A stretch of 64,000 bases of DNA, taken from positions 1 to 64,000 of the forward strand of contig NZ_JARGER010000013.1 in NCBI RefSeq assembly GCF_029210375.1. The letters are read 5' to 3'. This document shows positions 39,636-47,856 of this stretch, piece by piece. Source of the stretch: Nocardioides sp. YIM 152315 (GTDB taxonomy: Bacteria; Actinomycetota; Actinomycetes; Propionibacteriales; Nocardioidaceae). Numbering within the stretch: the stretch's first letter is position 1; the number at the start of each line of letters is the position of its first letter. The notes beneath the pieces were generated by a model. The model saw only the letters and a list, made by a program, of their open reading frames with translations. It ran no database searches and had not been told where the DNA came from. The position numbers and the translations under genes are program-made.

Positions 39636-39649
39636 TAGAACACGTTCTT
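39636..39649. promoter_or_regulatory. KstR-type operator 2, shared by fadD19 and echA19
   Basis: TAGAACACGTTCTT, one base off consensus. On the minus strand it overlaps the fadD19 -10 box (TAGTCT, 39637-39632, six bases before the GTG). On the plus strand the echA19 -10 box (TAGGCT, 39659-39664, six bases before the ATG) lies ten bases beyond. One bound dimer can therefore block both leaderless promoters. Confidence 0.85.
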
Positions 39650-39670
39650 GTTCTTGGCTAGGCTCGCGCC

Positions 39671-40486
39671 ATGACCAGCGCAGACGTCCCGTCGCAGCCG
39701 CCCGCAGAGCCGCACTGCCTCGTCGAGCAGGACGGGCACAAGCTCATCGTCACGATGAACCGTCCCGAGGCGCGCAACGCCCTCTCCGGCGAGATGATGG
39801 CGATCATGGAGGAGGCCTGGGACCGGGTCAACAGCGACGACTCGATCCGGGTCTGCATCCTCACCGGGGCCGGGGGCTACTTCTGCGCGGGCATGGACCT
39901 CAAGGCCGCGACGAAGCGCTCGCCGGACGAGAGCTTCAAGTCCGGCTTCGACCCGTCGGTGATCAGGGGCCTGCTCAAGGGCTTCCGGCTCACCAAGCCG
40001 CTCATCGCCGCCGTCGAGGGCCCCGCGATCGCCGGCGGCACCGAGATCCTCCAGGGCACCGACATCCGGATCGCCGGCGAGTCGGCTCGCTTCGGCGTCT
40101 CCGAGGCCAAGTGGAGCCTCTACCCGATGGGCGGCTCCGCCGTCCGCCTCCCCCGCCAGATCCCCTACACCGTCGCCATGGACCTGCTGCTGACCGGCCG
40201 CCACGTCAAGGCTCCGGAGGCGAAGGCGCTCGGCCTGATCGGGTACGTCGTCCCCGACGGCGAGGCGCTCGCGAAGGCGCACGAGGTCGCCGACCTGATC
40301 TGCGCCAACGGTCCCCTCGCCGTGCAGGCCATCCTCAAGACCGTCCGCGACTCCGAGGGCCGACACGAGGAGGACTGCTGGGCCGACGACGCCGAGGTCG
40401 GCATGGCCGTCTTCGCCTCCGAGGACGCCAAGGAGGGCCCTCGGGCCTTCGCCGAGAAGCGCGCGCCGCAGTTCCAGGGCCGGTGA
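39671..40486 (+). CDS. echA19: Enoyl-CoA hydratase, EchA19-like
   Basis: 271-residue crotonase. The oxyanion loop CAGMDL and the segment [10 protein letters not shown] are typical, and the conserved Glu of the second oxyanion/catalytic strand is in [12 protein letters not shown]. EchA19 hydrates steroid enoyl-CoAs during side-chain degradation; assignment follows from similarity and the divergent pairing with fadD19. Leaderless start. Stop lies about 25 bases before a terminator-like hairpin. Confidence 0.87.
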   Translation: MTSADVPSQPPAEPHCLVEQDGHKLIVTMNRPEARNALSGEMMAIMEEAWDRVNSDDSIRVCILTGAGGYFCAGMDLKAATKRSPDESFKSGFDPSVIRGLLKGFRLTKPLIAAVEGPAIAGGTEILQGTDIRIAGESARFGVSEAKWSLYPMGGSAVRLPRQIPYTVAMDLLLTGRHVKAPEAKALGLIGYVVPDGEALAKAHEVADLICANGPLAVQAILKTVRDSEGRHEEDCWADDAEVGMAVFASEDAKEGPRAFAEKRAPQFQGR

Positions 40487-40512
40487 CGGCGCCGGGCGTC
40501 GTGAGCGCATGG

Positions 40513-40566
40513 GGCGGTGGGTCCGGCTCGGTTTCACTACCCCGAAACCGAGCCGGACCCACCGCC
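40513..40566. terminator. Perfect 23-bp inverted repeat between convergent genes
   Basis: Arms 40513-40535 and 40544-40566 are exact complements around an 8-base loop. The outer 18 bases match the hairpin at 2653-2706 at 15-16 positions (GGCGGTGGG, then CGGCTCG). It lies between the stops of echA19 and the GH3 gene and can act in both directions. Confidence 0.7.
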
Positions 40567-40596
40567 ACCCGGCAGCGCCACGACAAGCGGCGCAGG

Positions 40597-42885
40597 TCAG
40601 GCCGGCTCGACCACGATCGACGGCTCGAGCACCCGGTCGGCGCCGACCTGCCGGGTCGACCCGGCCAGCTCGAGCGGCAGCACCGCGCGCAGGTCGGCGC
40701 TCGACGCGCCGACCCGCAGCTCGACCTGGCCCGGCTCGACGATCCGCACCAGGTCGCGCCCGGTGAAGGACGTCAGATCCGCGTGCAGGCCGAAGCGCAC
40801 CCGTGCGCGCTCGCCCGGAGCCAGGTCGACGCGCGCCGCGCCCACCAGCTGCTGGACCGGGCGCACCACCGACGACGAACGGTCGTGGAGGTAGACCTGC
40901 ACCACCTCCGACACCTCGCGGTCGGCCTCGTTCGCGAGCACGACCGAGACCTCGCAGGTGCCCTCGGTGTCCCACGACGGGTCCGCCGGCGCCGAGACCT
41001 CGCCCCACGTCGCGGCGGCGTACGAGAGCCCGTGCCCGAAGGGGAAGAGCGGGGTCGGATCGACCACGCTCACCTCGCTGTGCTGTCCGAGCACAGGAGC
41101 GAGGTACGTCGACGGCTGGGTCGAGCCGGAGCCGGGGAAGCTCACGGGGAGCCGACCCGACGGGTTGACCCGGCCCGCGAGCACGTCGGCGATCGCCTGC
41201 GCGCCCTCCTCGCCCGGGAAGAACCCGCAGACGACGCCGGCCAGGCGTGACACCTGCCGGCTCAGGTCGTAGGGGCGACCGACCAGCAGGACGGCGACGA
41301 CCGGGGTGCCCGTGGCGAGCAGCGCCTCGAGCAGCTCCTCCTGCCGACCCGGCAGGTCGAGGGTCGCCACGTCGCAGCCCTCGCCCGAGGTGCCGTTGCC
41401 GAAGAGTCCCGCCTGGTCGCCGAGCACCGCCACGCAGACGTCGGCGTCGGTCGCCGCCGCGACGGCGGCGGCGATGTCGGCGTCGGTGCCGCCGAGCACG
41501 GGGCAGCCGAGCGCGTAGGACACCTCGAAGGCGTCGGCCAGGGCCTCGCGCACCGTCGGGATGGTCAGCCCGGTCTCGACGTCGTCGTAGTGCGCGAGCA
41601 CGTGCATCGGGAAGGAGTAGCAGCCGAGCATCGCCTCGTCGGTGTCGGCGCGCGGCCCGACGACCGCGATCCGGCTGCCGGCCGCGAGCGGCAGCGTCCC
41701 GTCGTTGGCCATGAGCACGACCGACCGCCGCGCCAGGTCGCGGGCGAGCGCGCGCGCCTCCGGGGGGTCGAGGTCGACCTCGGCCGGCTCCGCGGGCGCC
41801 CAGCCGGGGTCGAGCAGGCCGAGCTGGCACTTCTGCACCAGCACCCGGAACACCGCCCGGTCGACGGTCTTCTCGTCGACCGCGCCGGCGGCGACGGCAT
41901 CGACCAGCGGCCCGCCGTACACGTTGACCGACGGGAGCTCGACGTCGATGCCCGCCTCGAGCGCCAGCCGCGCCGCCTCGCCGTCGGTGTCGGCGACGCG
42001 GTGCAGCGTGCGCAGGAACGCGATCGAGAAGTAGTCGGACACGACCGTCCCCGAGAAGCCGAGCTCGTCGCGCAGCAGGGTGGTCAGCAGCGCCGGGTCG
42101 GCGGCGGCGGGCACGCCGTCGGTGTCGGTGTAGGAGTTCATCACCGACCGCGCGCCGGCGCGCAGCGCCATCTCGAACGGCGGCAGCATCACGTCGGCGA
42201 GCTCGCGAGGACCCATCGACACCGGTGCGTGGTTGCGCGCGGCCCGCGACGCCGAGTAGCCGACGAAGTGCTTGAGCGTGGCGACGACGCCGCCGCCCTC
42301 GAGCCCGCGCACGTACGCCGCGCCCACCAGGCCGGCGAGGAAGGGGTCCTCGCCGAGCGACTCCTCGACCCGGCCCCAGCGGTGGTCGCGCACGACGTCG
42401 AGCACCGGGGCGAGACCCTGGTGGATGCCCAGGCTGCGCATCGTCGTGGCGATCTGCGCGCCCATCCGCTCCACGAGCGCCGGGTCGAACGACGCCGCCC
42501 AGCACAGCGGCGAGGGATAGATCGTGGCGCGCCAGGCGTTCAGCCCGGTCAACGACTCCTCGTGCACCTGGGCGGGGATGCCGAAGCGGTTGGCGGCCAC
42601 CACGTCGCGCTGCCGCCGAGCCAGCGCGCGCATCCCGTCGGCGGCTCCCACGGGGTCGGTCCCGAACGGGCGGGTCAGCTGGCCGAGCCCACCCGCGATC
42701 AGGTCGGACCACGCCGGCATCGGCCCCAGGCCGTCGCGCAGCATCGGCGCCATCTCGCCCACGTCGGGGTCGACGCCCCACACCGACGACAGCTGGGCGA
42801 TCTTCTCCGCGACGTCCATCCGGGCCACGAGGTCGGCCACGCGCTCCTCGACCGGCACCGTGACGTCGCGCCAGGGCTCGGTCAC
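40597..42885 (-). CDS. Glycoside hydrolase family 3 beta-glucosidase/xylosidase
   Basis: 762 residues without a signal peptide, so cytoplasmic. The GH3 N-domain carries the nucleophile Asp284 in VVSDYFS and the substrate segment LKHFVGYSAS. The C-terminal alpha/beta sandwich (about 370-560) and a fibronectin type III-like domain (about 640-735) follow. It would hydrolyse an oligosaccharide brought in by the adjacent ABC transporter; beta-glucoside or xyloside are likely but not proven. The GTG start overlaps the LacI gene stop by four bases. Confidence 0.92.
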   Translation of the reverse strand: MTEPWRDVTVPVEERVADLVARMDVAEKIAQLSSVWGVDPDVGEMAPMLRDGLGPMPAWSDLIAGGLGQLTRPFGTDPVGAADGMRALARRQRDVVAANRFGIPAQVHEESLTGLNAWRATIYPSPLCWAASFDPALVERMGAQIATTMRSLGIHQGLAPVLDVVRDHRWGRVEESLGEDPFLAGLVGAAYVRGLEGGGVVATLKHFVGYSASRAARNHAPVSMGPRELADVMLPPFEMALRAGARSVMNSYTDTDGVPAAADPALLTTLLRDELGFSGTVVSDYFSIAFLRTLHRVADTDGEAARLALEAGIDVELPSVNVYGGPLVDAVAAGAVDEKTVDRAVFRVLVQKCQLGLLDPGWAPAEPAEVDLDPPEARALARDLARRSVVLMANDGTLPLAAGSRIAVVGPRADTDEAMLGCYSFPMHVLAHYDDVETGLTIPTVREALADAFEVSYALGCPVLGGTDADIAAAVAAATDADVCVAVLGDQAGLFGNGTSGEGCDVATLDLPGRQEELLEALLATGTPVVAVLLVGRPYDLSRQVSRLAGVVCGFFPGEEGAQAIADVLAGRVNPSGRLPVSFPGSGSTQPSTYLAPVLGQHSEVSVVDPTPLFPFGHGLSYAAATWGEVSAPADPSWDTEGTCEVSVVLANEADREVSEVVQVYLHDRSSSVVRPVQQLVGAARVDLAPGERARVRFGLHADLTSFTGRDLVRIVEPGQVELRVGASSADLRAVLPLELAGSTRQVGADRVLEPSIVVEPA

Positions 42886-43925
42886 GAGGCCGCTCCCGGC
42901 GCCGCGGTCGTACGTCGACGCACCAGCGTCGTCTCCAGGGTCACGTGGGTCTCCTCCAGGTGGTGTCCGGCGATCAGGCCGACGAGCATCGCGATCGCCT
43001 GGTGCCCGAGCTCGCGCATCGGCTGCTGGACCGTCGTCAGCGGCGGGTGCGCGAGCGCGGACTCGGGGATGTTGTCGAAGCCGACGATCGAGAGCCGGCC
43101 GGGCACGTCGATGCCGAGCTCGGTCGCGACCTCGAGCGCGGCGAGCGCCGAGACGTCGTTGGCGGCGAAGATCGCGGTCGGCGGGTCCGGCCGGCGCAGC
43201 AGCGTCCGGGCGGCGCCGCGCGCCTGGTCGGCGTCGAATGCGCCCAGCACCAGCAGCGAGTCGTCGACGGGTACGCCGGCCGCGCCGTGCGCCTCCCGGT
43301 AGCCGCGCTCGCGCAGCTGCGCGGAGACCAGGTCCGGACGTCCGGTGACCATGGCGATGCGCCGGTGGCCGAGCTCCAGCAGGTGGTCGACACCGATCCG
43401 GGCGCCCTGCAGGCTGTCGGCGGCGACCGTCGGCAGGCTCGACCGGCCGGTGTGCGGGTCGACGGCGACGACCGGTCCGTCGTACTGCACGTCGGTGACC
43501 GTCGGGGTGACCAGCACGGCGCCGTCGACGAGCGTCCCCATCACCCGGGAGAGGTAGCGCCGCTCCCAGCCGACGTGCTCGTCGACCCGACCGCCGGCGG
43601 AGTAGGCGACCAGCTCGTAGCCGGTGTCGCGGATCGCGTCCGCCGCGCCCTTGAGCACCTCGGTGCTGAACGGCTCGAAGTCGGCGACCAGCACGCCGAT
43701 CACGTTGGTGCGGGTGTTGCGCAGGCTCCGCGCGACCAGGCTCGCCTCGTAGCCCAGCCGGTTGATCACCGCGCTGACGTGGTCGAAGGTCTCGCTCGAC
43801 ACGCCGTACCGGCCGTTGATCACCTTCGAGACGGTCGAGATGGACACGCCCGCCTCGGCGGCCACCTGCTGCATGGTCACCCGGCCGCCGGGCCGGTCGC
43901 GCTCCCGCGTCATGTCGTCGTTCAT
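42882..43925 (-). CDS. LacI-family transcriptional regulator
   Basis: 347 residues. N-terminal LacI helix-turn-helix (MQQVAAEAGVSISTVSKVIN with its hinge) near residues 18-65, then a periplasmic-binding-protein-like sensor domain with VGFDNIPESALAHPPLTTVQ at the end. Probably represses the sugar cassette it belongs to and is released by the incoming sugar. The candidate operator is at 47165-47184. The ATG at 43925 follows GCGAGGACG and avoids overlap with the permease gene upstream. Confidence 0.92.
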   Translation of the reverse strand: MNDDMTRERDRPGGRVTMQQVAAEAGVSISTVSKVINGRYGVSSETFDHVSAVINRLGYEASLVARSLRNTRTNVIGVLVADFEPFSTEVLKGAADAIRDTGYELVAYSAGGRVDEHVGWERRYLSRVMGTLVDGAVLVTPTVTDVQYDGPVVAVDPHTGRSSLPTVAADSLQGARIGVDHLLELGHRRIAMVTGRPDLVSAQLRERGYREAHGAAGVPVDDSLLVLGAFDADQARGAARTLLRRPDPPTAIFAANDVSALAALEVATELGIDVPGRLSIVGFDNIPESALAHPPLTTVQQPMRELGHQAIAMLVGLIAGHHLEETHVTLETTLVRRRTTAAPGAAS

Positions 43926-43938
43926 CGTCCTCGCTCCG

Positions 43939-44790
43939 TCATCCCTTGACCGCACCCTGCAGGCCGCTGACGATGCGGCGCTGCATCGCCAGGAAGAGCA
44001 GCAGCGCGGGGATCATGGCGAGCGTGGTGAACGCGAGCACGCCGGCCGTGTCCGACGAGTGCTCGCTCGAGTAGTCTGCGACGCCCAGCGGCAGCGTGCG
44101 CATGTCGTCCTGCAGGAGCAGCAGCGGCAGCAGGTAGGCGTTCCACGACGCGACGAACGCCAGGACCCCCACGGTCACCAGCGCCGGCGCCGACAGCGGG
44201 ACGGCCAGTCGCCAGAAGATCCCGATCCGGGAGGCGCCGTCGATCAGGGCCGCCTCCTCGAGCTCGCGCGGCATCGCCATCAGGAACGGCCGCAGGATCA
44301 CGACCGTCAGCGGCAGCGCGAACGCCGCCTGCGGCAGCGCCACCCCCCAGTAGGTGTTGCCCATCCCGAGGTCGCGGGTGACCAGGATGAAGAGCGGGAT
44401 GATCGCGACCGCCGCGGGGAACAGCAGCCCGAGCACGAACACCATGAAGAGGGGCTCGCGGCCGCGGAACCGGTAGCGCGCCAGCGGGTACGCCGCCATC
44501 ACGCCGAAGAGCACCGCCACGACCGTCGTGACGACCGCGACGATCGTCGAGTTCAGGGCGTACTGCCAGAACTCGGCGTTGGTGAGCACGTGCTGGTAGT
44601 TGGACCAGACCCACGGGTCCGGCAGCCCGGACGGGTCGCTCGCGAGCTGCTCGTTGCTGCGGAACCCGCCCAGCGCGCCGTACACCACCGGCCCGAGGGT
44701 CACGATCACGGCCATCAGGGCCAGCAGGTAGACCAGCGGTCCCCCCGACCCGAACGGCTTCGCGCGCTCGCGCGTGCGTCCGGAGCTCAT
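43939..44790 (-). CDS. Carbohydrate ABC transporter permease (MalG type)
   Basis: 283 residues with six membrane helices. The EAA loop that docks the ATPase is seen as ELEEAALIDGASRIGIFWRL. Second of two permeases; each forms half of the channel. The ATG at 44790 follows GAGGAGTCG and lies eight bases after the MalF-type gene. No ATPase gene is in the cassette, so a shared MsiK-like ATPase is probable, as is common in actinobacteria. Confidence 0.9.
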   Translation of the reverse strand: MSSGRTRERAKPFGSGGPLVYLLALMAVIVTLGPVVYGALGGFRSNEQLASDPSGLPDPWVWSNYQHVLTNAEFWQYALNSTIVAVVTTVVAVLFGVMAAYPLARYRFRGREPLFMVFVLGLLFPAAVAIIPLFILVTRDLGMGNTYWGVALPQAAFALPLTVVILRPFLMAMPRELEEAALIDGASRIGIFWRLAVPLSAPALVTVGVLAFVASWNAYLLPLLLLQDDMRTLPLGVADYSSEHSSDTAGVLAFTTLAMIPALLLFLAMQRRIVSGLQGAVKG

Positions 44791-44797
44791 CGACTCC

Positions 44798-45781
44798 TCA
44801 CCTCTCCACCGCAGTGTCACGCCGTAGCACGAAGACCTGGTAGGCCAGCGCCATCACGAACCCGACCACGAACAGGATGACCGAGGCCGCGCCCGCGATC
44901 CCGTAGTTGTGGCGCTGCGTGCCCTGGCTGACCAGGTACGTGGCCATCGTCGTGGTCGCGTTGGCCGGCCCGCCGCCGGTCAGGATCCAGACCATGTCGA
45001 AGAGCTGCAGCGAGCCGATCATCGACAGGAAGCACCAGGTGCGGATCGTCGGCGCCAGCAGCGGGATCGCGATGCGGCGCTGCACCTGCCACCAGCCGGC
45101 GCCGTCGAGCTGCGCCGCCTCGTAGAGCTCGTCGGGCACGCCCTGGAGTCCGGCCAGGAACAGCAGGATCGCCAGGCCGAGGTACTTCCAGGTCAGCACG
45201 ACGAAGACCGTCCACAGCGCGAGGTCCGGGGTGCCGAGGAAGCCCTGGTCGGGCGGCGTCAGGCCGACCGCGCGAACGAGCCCGTCGACGACGCCGGACT
45301 CCGGCTGGAGCAGCTGGTACCAGACGACGCCCGCGATCACCTCGGCGAGCACGTAGGGCACGAACACGATCGTCCGGAGCAGGCCCCGGGCACGGATCCT
45401 CCGGTTCAGGAGCAGCGCGACCCCGAGACCCAGCGGGAGCTGGACGACGATCGACAGGACGACGATGGTGAAGTTGTGCGCGACGGCGTCGCGGAAGACC
45501 TCGTCGTGGAGCACCAGGTCGTAGTTGGACCAGCCCACGAAGTCGTCCATCGGGCCGAAGCCCTTCCAGCGGAAGAACGACATCCGCACGGCCGAGACGA
45601 CCGGCCAGACGACGAACACCGCCATCAGCGCCAGCGCGGGGGTCACGAAGAACGCGATCTCGAGCCGCTGGCGCCAGCCGGAGCCCACGGGCCGGGGAGC
45701 CACCCGGCGCGGTTCCTCGCGCCGGGTGGCCTCCTGGGGGTCGACGGGCACCGCGTCGGTCGCGGCGCCCCGGTCCGTCAC
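44798..45781 (-). CDS. Carbohydrate ABC transporter permease (MalF type)
   Basis: 327 residues with six membrane helices after a 30-residue cytoplasmic start. The EAA loop is ELYEAAQLDGAGWWQVQRRI. It follows the binding-protein gene by seven bases. Confidence 0.9.
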   Translation of the reverse strand: MTDRGAATDAVPVDPQEATRREEPRRVAPRPVGSGWRQRLEIAFFVTPALALMAVFVVWPVVSAVRMSFFRWKGFGPMDDFVGWSNYDLVLHDEVFRDAVAHNFTIVVLSIVVQLPLGLGVALLLNRRIRARGLLRTIVFVPYVLAEVIAGVVWYQLLQPESGVVDGLVRAVGLTPPDQGFLGTPDLALWTVFVVLTWKYLGLAILLFLAGLQGVPDELYEAAQLDGAGWWQVQRRIAIPLLAPTIRTWCFLSMIGSLQLFDMVWILTGGGPANATTTMATYLVSQGTQRHNYGIAGAASVILFVVGFVMALAYQVFVLRRDTAVER

Positions 45782-45788
45782 GCTCAGC

Positions 45789-47081
45789 TCACTGCTCCAT
45801 GTCCGCTGCCGCCTGGGTCGCGTCGACGACGTCCTGCGGCGACGCCTCCCCCGCGAAGAGCAGCGCGATCTCGTCGTTCATGGCGCCGCCCACGGAGGTG
45901 CCGAAGGCGGTGTCGAAGTAGAGCTGCACGAACGGCGCCGCGTCGCGCACCTCGAGCAGCCCGGCCAGGGCCGGGTCCTTGACCGCGTCTCCCGCGGCCG
46001 GGTTGGTCGGCAGGCCCATGTCGTTCTCGGCGAAGCCGGTCTGCACCTCGTCGGAGAGCAGGTACCGCGCGAACTCGACCGCCTCGTCCGGAGCCTCCTC
46101 GGCGACCGCCCAGGCGTCGCCGCCGCCCAGCGCGTCGGCCGGGTCGCCCTGGCCGCCCTCGACCGTCGGGAACGGGAACCACCCGGTCCGGTCGCCGAGT
46201 CCCTTGCCGTCCTCGGTGATGCCCTGCATCACGCCGGGCTCCCAGTGGCCCGCGAGCTCCATGGCGACCTTGCCCGTGGCGAGCAGGCCCGACGCGGAGG
46301 TCGCACCCTCCTGTGCCTTGGTGGTCAGGAATCCCTTGTTGAAGGGCTCGGCCGCGAGCAGCTGCTCGACGATCTCGCCGGCCTTGACGAAGCACGCGTC
46401 GGAGAAGTCGAGGCTGGTGACCGCGTCCTTGAGCACGTCGGAGGGGCAGGCGCGAAGGGCGCCGTAGTACCAGTAGTGCGCCGCGGGCCACTTGTCGCCG
46501 GCACCGACCGAGATCGGCGTGATGCCCGCGTCCTGAAGCTTGCCGACGTCGGCGATGAGGTCGTCCATGGTGGCCGGGGGCTCGGTGATGCCGGCCTGCT
46601 CGAACAGCTCGGTGTTGTACCAGAAGCCCACCACGCCGATGGAGTACGGCAGGCCGTAGGTCCGGCCGTCGATCTGCCAGCCGCCGGCGGAGCCGCCGAT
46701 CTTCTCGATCTCCTCCGCGGCCGAGTCCGAGATGTCCTTGACCATGCCGGCCTCGACGTGGTCGGCGAGCTCGCCCCCGCCGCGCTCCATGTAGACGTCC
46801 GGGATGTCGCCCGCCTGGAACGCCGCGTCCAGCTTGTCGACCATGTCCTCGTGGGCCATGGCGCTGATCTCGATCTTCACACCGGGGTGGTCGGCCTCGA
46901 AGTCCTTCGCGACCTGCTCGTAGTAGCCCATGCCCGGTTCGTTGTTCGAGTTGTGCCACCAGGTGATCGTGGTGGCGTCGCCGCTCTCCGACGAGTCGTC
47001 GTCGGAGCCGCAGGCCGTCGCGACCAGCATCGCGCCGGCACAGAGCGCGGCCAGCGCCGCGCCACGAGTCTTCGACCTCAT
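45789..47081 (-). CDS. Sugar-binding lipoprotein of an ABC transporter
   Basis: 430 residues. Lipobox LVATACGS puts the acylated Cys near residue 24, then an Asp/Ser-rich linker and the solute-binding fold (TTITWWHNSNNEPGMGYYEQ, typical of CUT1 binding proteins). First gene of the cassette and strongest ribosome site (GGAAGGGTTACGA). Specificity unknown; together with the GH3 enzyme it suggests beta-linked oligosaccharides. Confidence 0.92.
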   Translation of the reverse strand: MRSKTRGAALAALCAGAMLVATACGSDDDSSESGDATTITWWHNSNNEPGMGYYEQVAKDFEADHPGVKIEISAMAHEDMVDKLDAAFQAGDIPDVYMERGGGELADHVEAGMVKDISDSAAEEIEKIGGSAGGWQIDGRTYGLPYSIGVVGFWYNTELFEQAGITEPPATMDDLIADVGKLQDAGITPISVGAGDKWPAAHYWYYGALRACPSDVLKDAVTSLDFSDACFVKAGEIVEQLLAAEPFNKGFLTTKAQEGATSASGLLATGKVAMELAGHWEPGVMQGITEDGKGLGDRTGWFPFPTVEGGQGDPADALGGGDAWAVAEEAPDEAVEFARYLLSDEVQTGFAENDMGLPTNPAAGDAVKDPALAGLLEVRDAAPFVQLYFDTAFGTSVGGAMNDEIALLFAGEASPQDVVDATQAAADMEQ

Positions 47082-47137
47082 TCGTAACCCTTCCGCTCAG
47101 GCGCACACCGGTGCGGCGCACGTCACACGATGCCGGA

Positions 47138-47166
47138 AAGGTGTCACCCGGCCCCGGGCGTGTCAA
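47138..47166 (-). promoter_or_regulatory. Promoter of the sugar cassette
   Basis: On the minus strand a perfect TTGACA (47166-47161), a 17-base spacer and CACCTT (47143-47138). The -35 box overlaps the LacI-type palindrome by two bases. Confidence 0.6.
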
Positions 47167-47184
47167 TCGTTGTCGATAACGATT
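47165..47184. promoter_or_regulatory. LacI-type operator of the sugar cassette
   Basis: AATCGTTGTCGATAACGATT, a 20-bp palindrome with one mismatched pair and the central CG typical of LacI-family sites. Its position against the -35 box of the sugar-binding-protein promoter fits repression. Confidence 0.7.
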
Positions 47185-47253
47185 TCCACCAGACGGCCAT
47201 TTTCGAAACCCGACCGGTGGGAGCGCACCCACCGGTCGCGGGGCTCGACGCGG

Positions 47254-47811
47254 TCAGAGCATCCGCGGCAGCAGTCGTCTGCCGAGCACCATCGCGAGGT
47301 GCGCGGCCAGCGCCACGAAGAAGGCGACGTGCGCGGCGACGTGCAGGGGCAGCAGGTCGTCCTCCCCCACGACCAGCGCGAGGCCGGTCAGCGGTACGAC
47401 GAAGAGCAGGGTCAGCAGCGCGACCTCGGTGGCGTGCACGACGCGCTGGTTCGCGGGCGTCAGCCGGTCGTCCCACGGCGGCAGCGGTGTCGTGGCGCGC
47501 CACACCACGCGGGTGACGGCCAGCGCCAGGATCGTCAGGCCGAGCACCACGTGCAGGTCGAGCAGGTCGAAGCCGCCGTCGAGGACTCCGAGGCCCTCGT
47601 CCTCGTCGTCGCCGCCACGTCCCCGCCCGCGACCGCGGCCACTGCCGTCGTCGTCTCCCCCGCGACCGCGCCCCCGGCCGCGCCCGTGGCCACCGTCGTC
47701 GGCCTCCATCGTGTAGCCGATGACGAACTGGGTCGCCACGGCGAGCACGGTCACCCAGTGCAGCGCCTTGGTGACGGCGCCGTAGCCGTGCGCACCGTTG
47801 CGGAGGGGCAT
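47254..47811 (-). CDS. Cytochrome b561-like membrane protein with an Arg-Gly/Asp repeat loop
   Basis: 185 residues with four membrane helices. Histidines that could hold two b hemes are in KALHWVTVLAV (helix 1), DLHVVLGLTI (helix 2), RVVHATEVALL (helix 3) and LHVAAHVAFF (helix 4). Between helices 1 and 2 a loop of about 35 residues contains two copies of (GR)nGGDDD, which is unusual for the family. Probably moves electrons across or within the membrane; partner unknown. Confidence 0.8.
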   Translation of the reverse strand: MPLRNGAHGYGAVTKALHWVTVLAVATQFVIGYTMEADDGGHGRGRGRGRGGDDDGSGRGRGRGRGGDDEDEGLGVLDGGFDLLDLHVVLGLTILALAVTRVVWRATTPLPPWDDRLTPANQRVVHATEVALLTLLFVVPLTGLALVVGEDDLLPLHVAAHVAFFVALAAHLAMVLGRRLLPRML

Positions 47812-47856
47812 GTGCCACGTCGTACCCGCAACGACGTGCCGGAACTCCCGGCGGCG

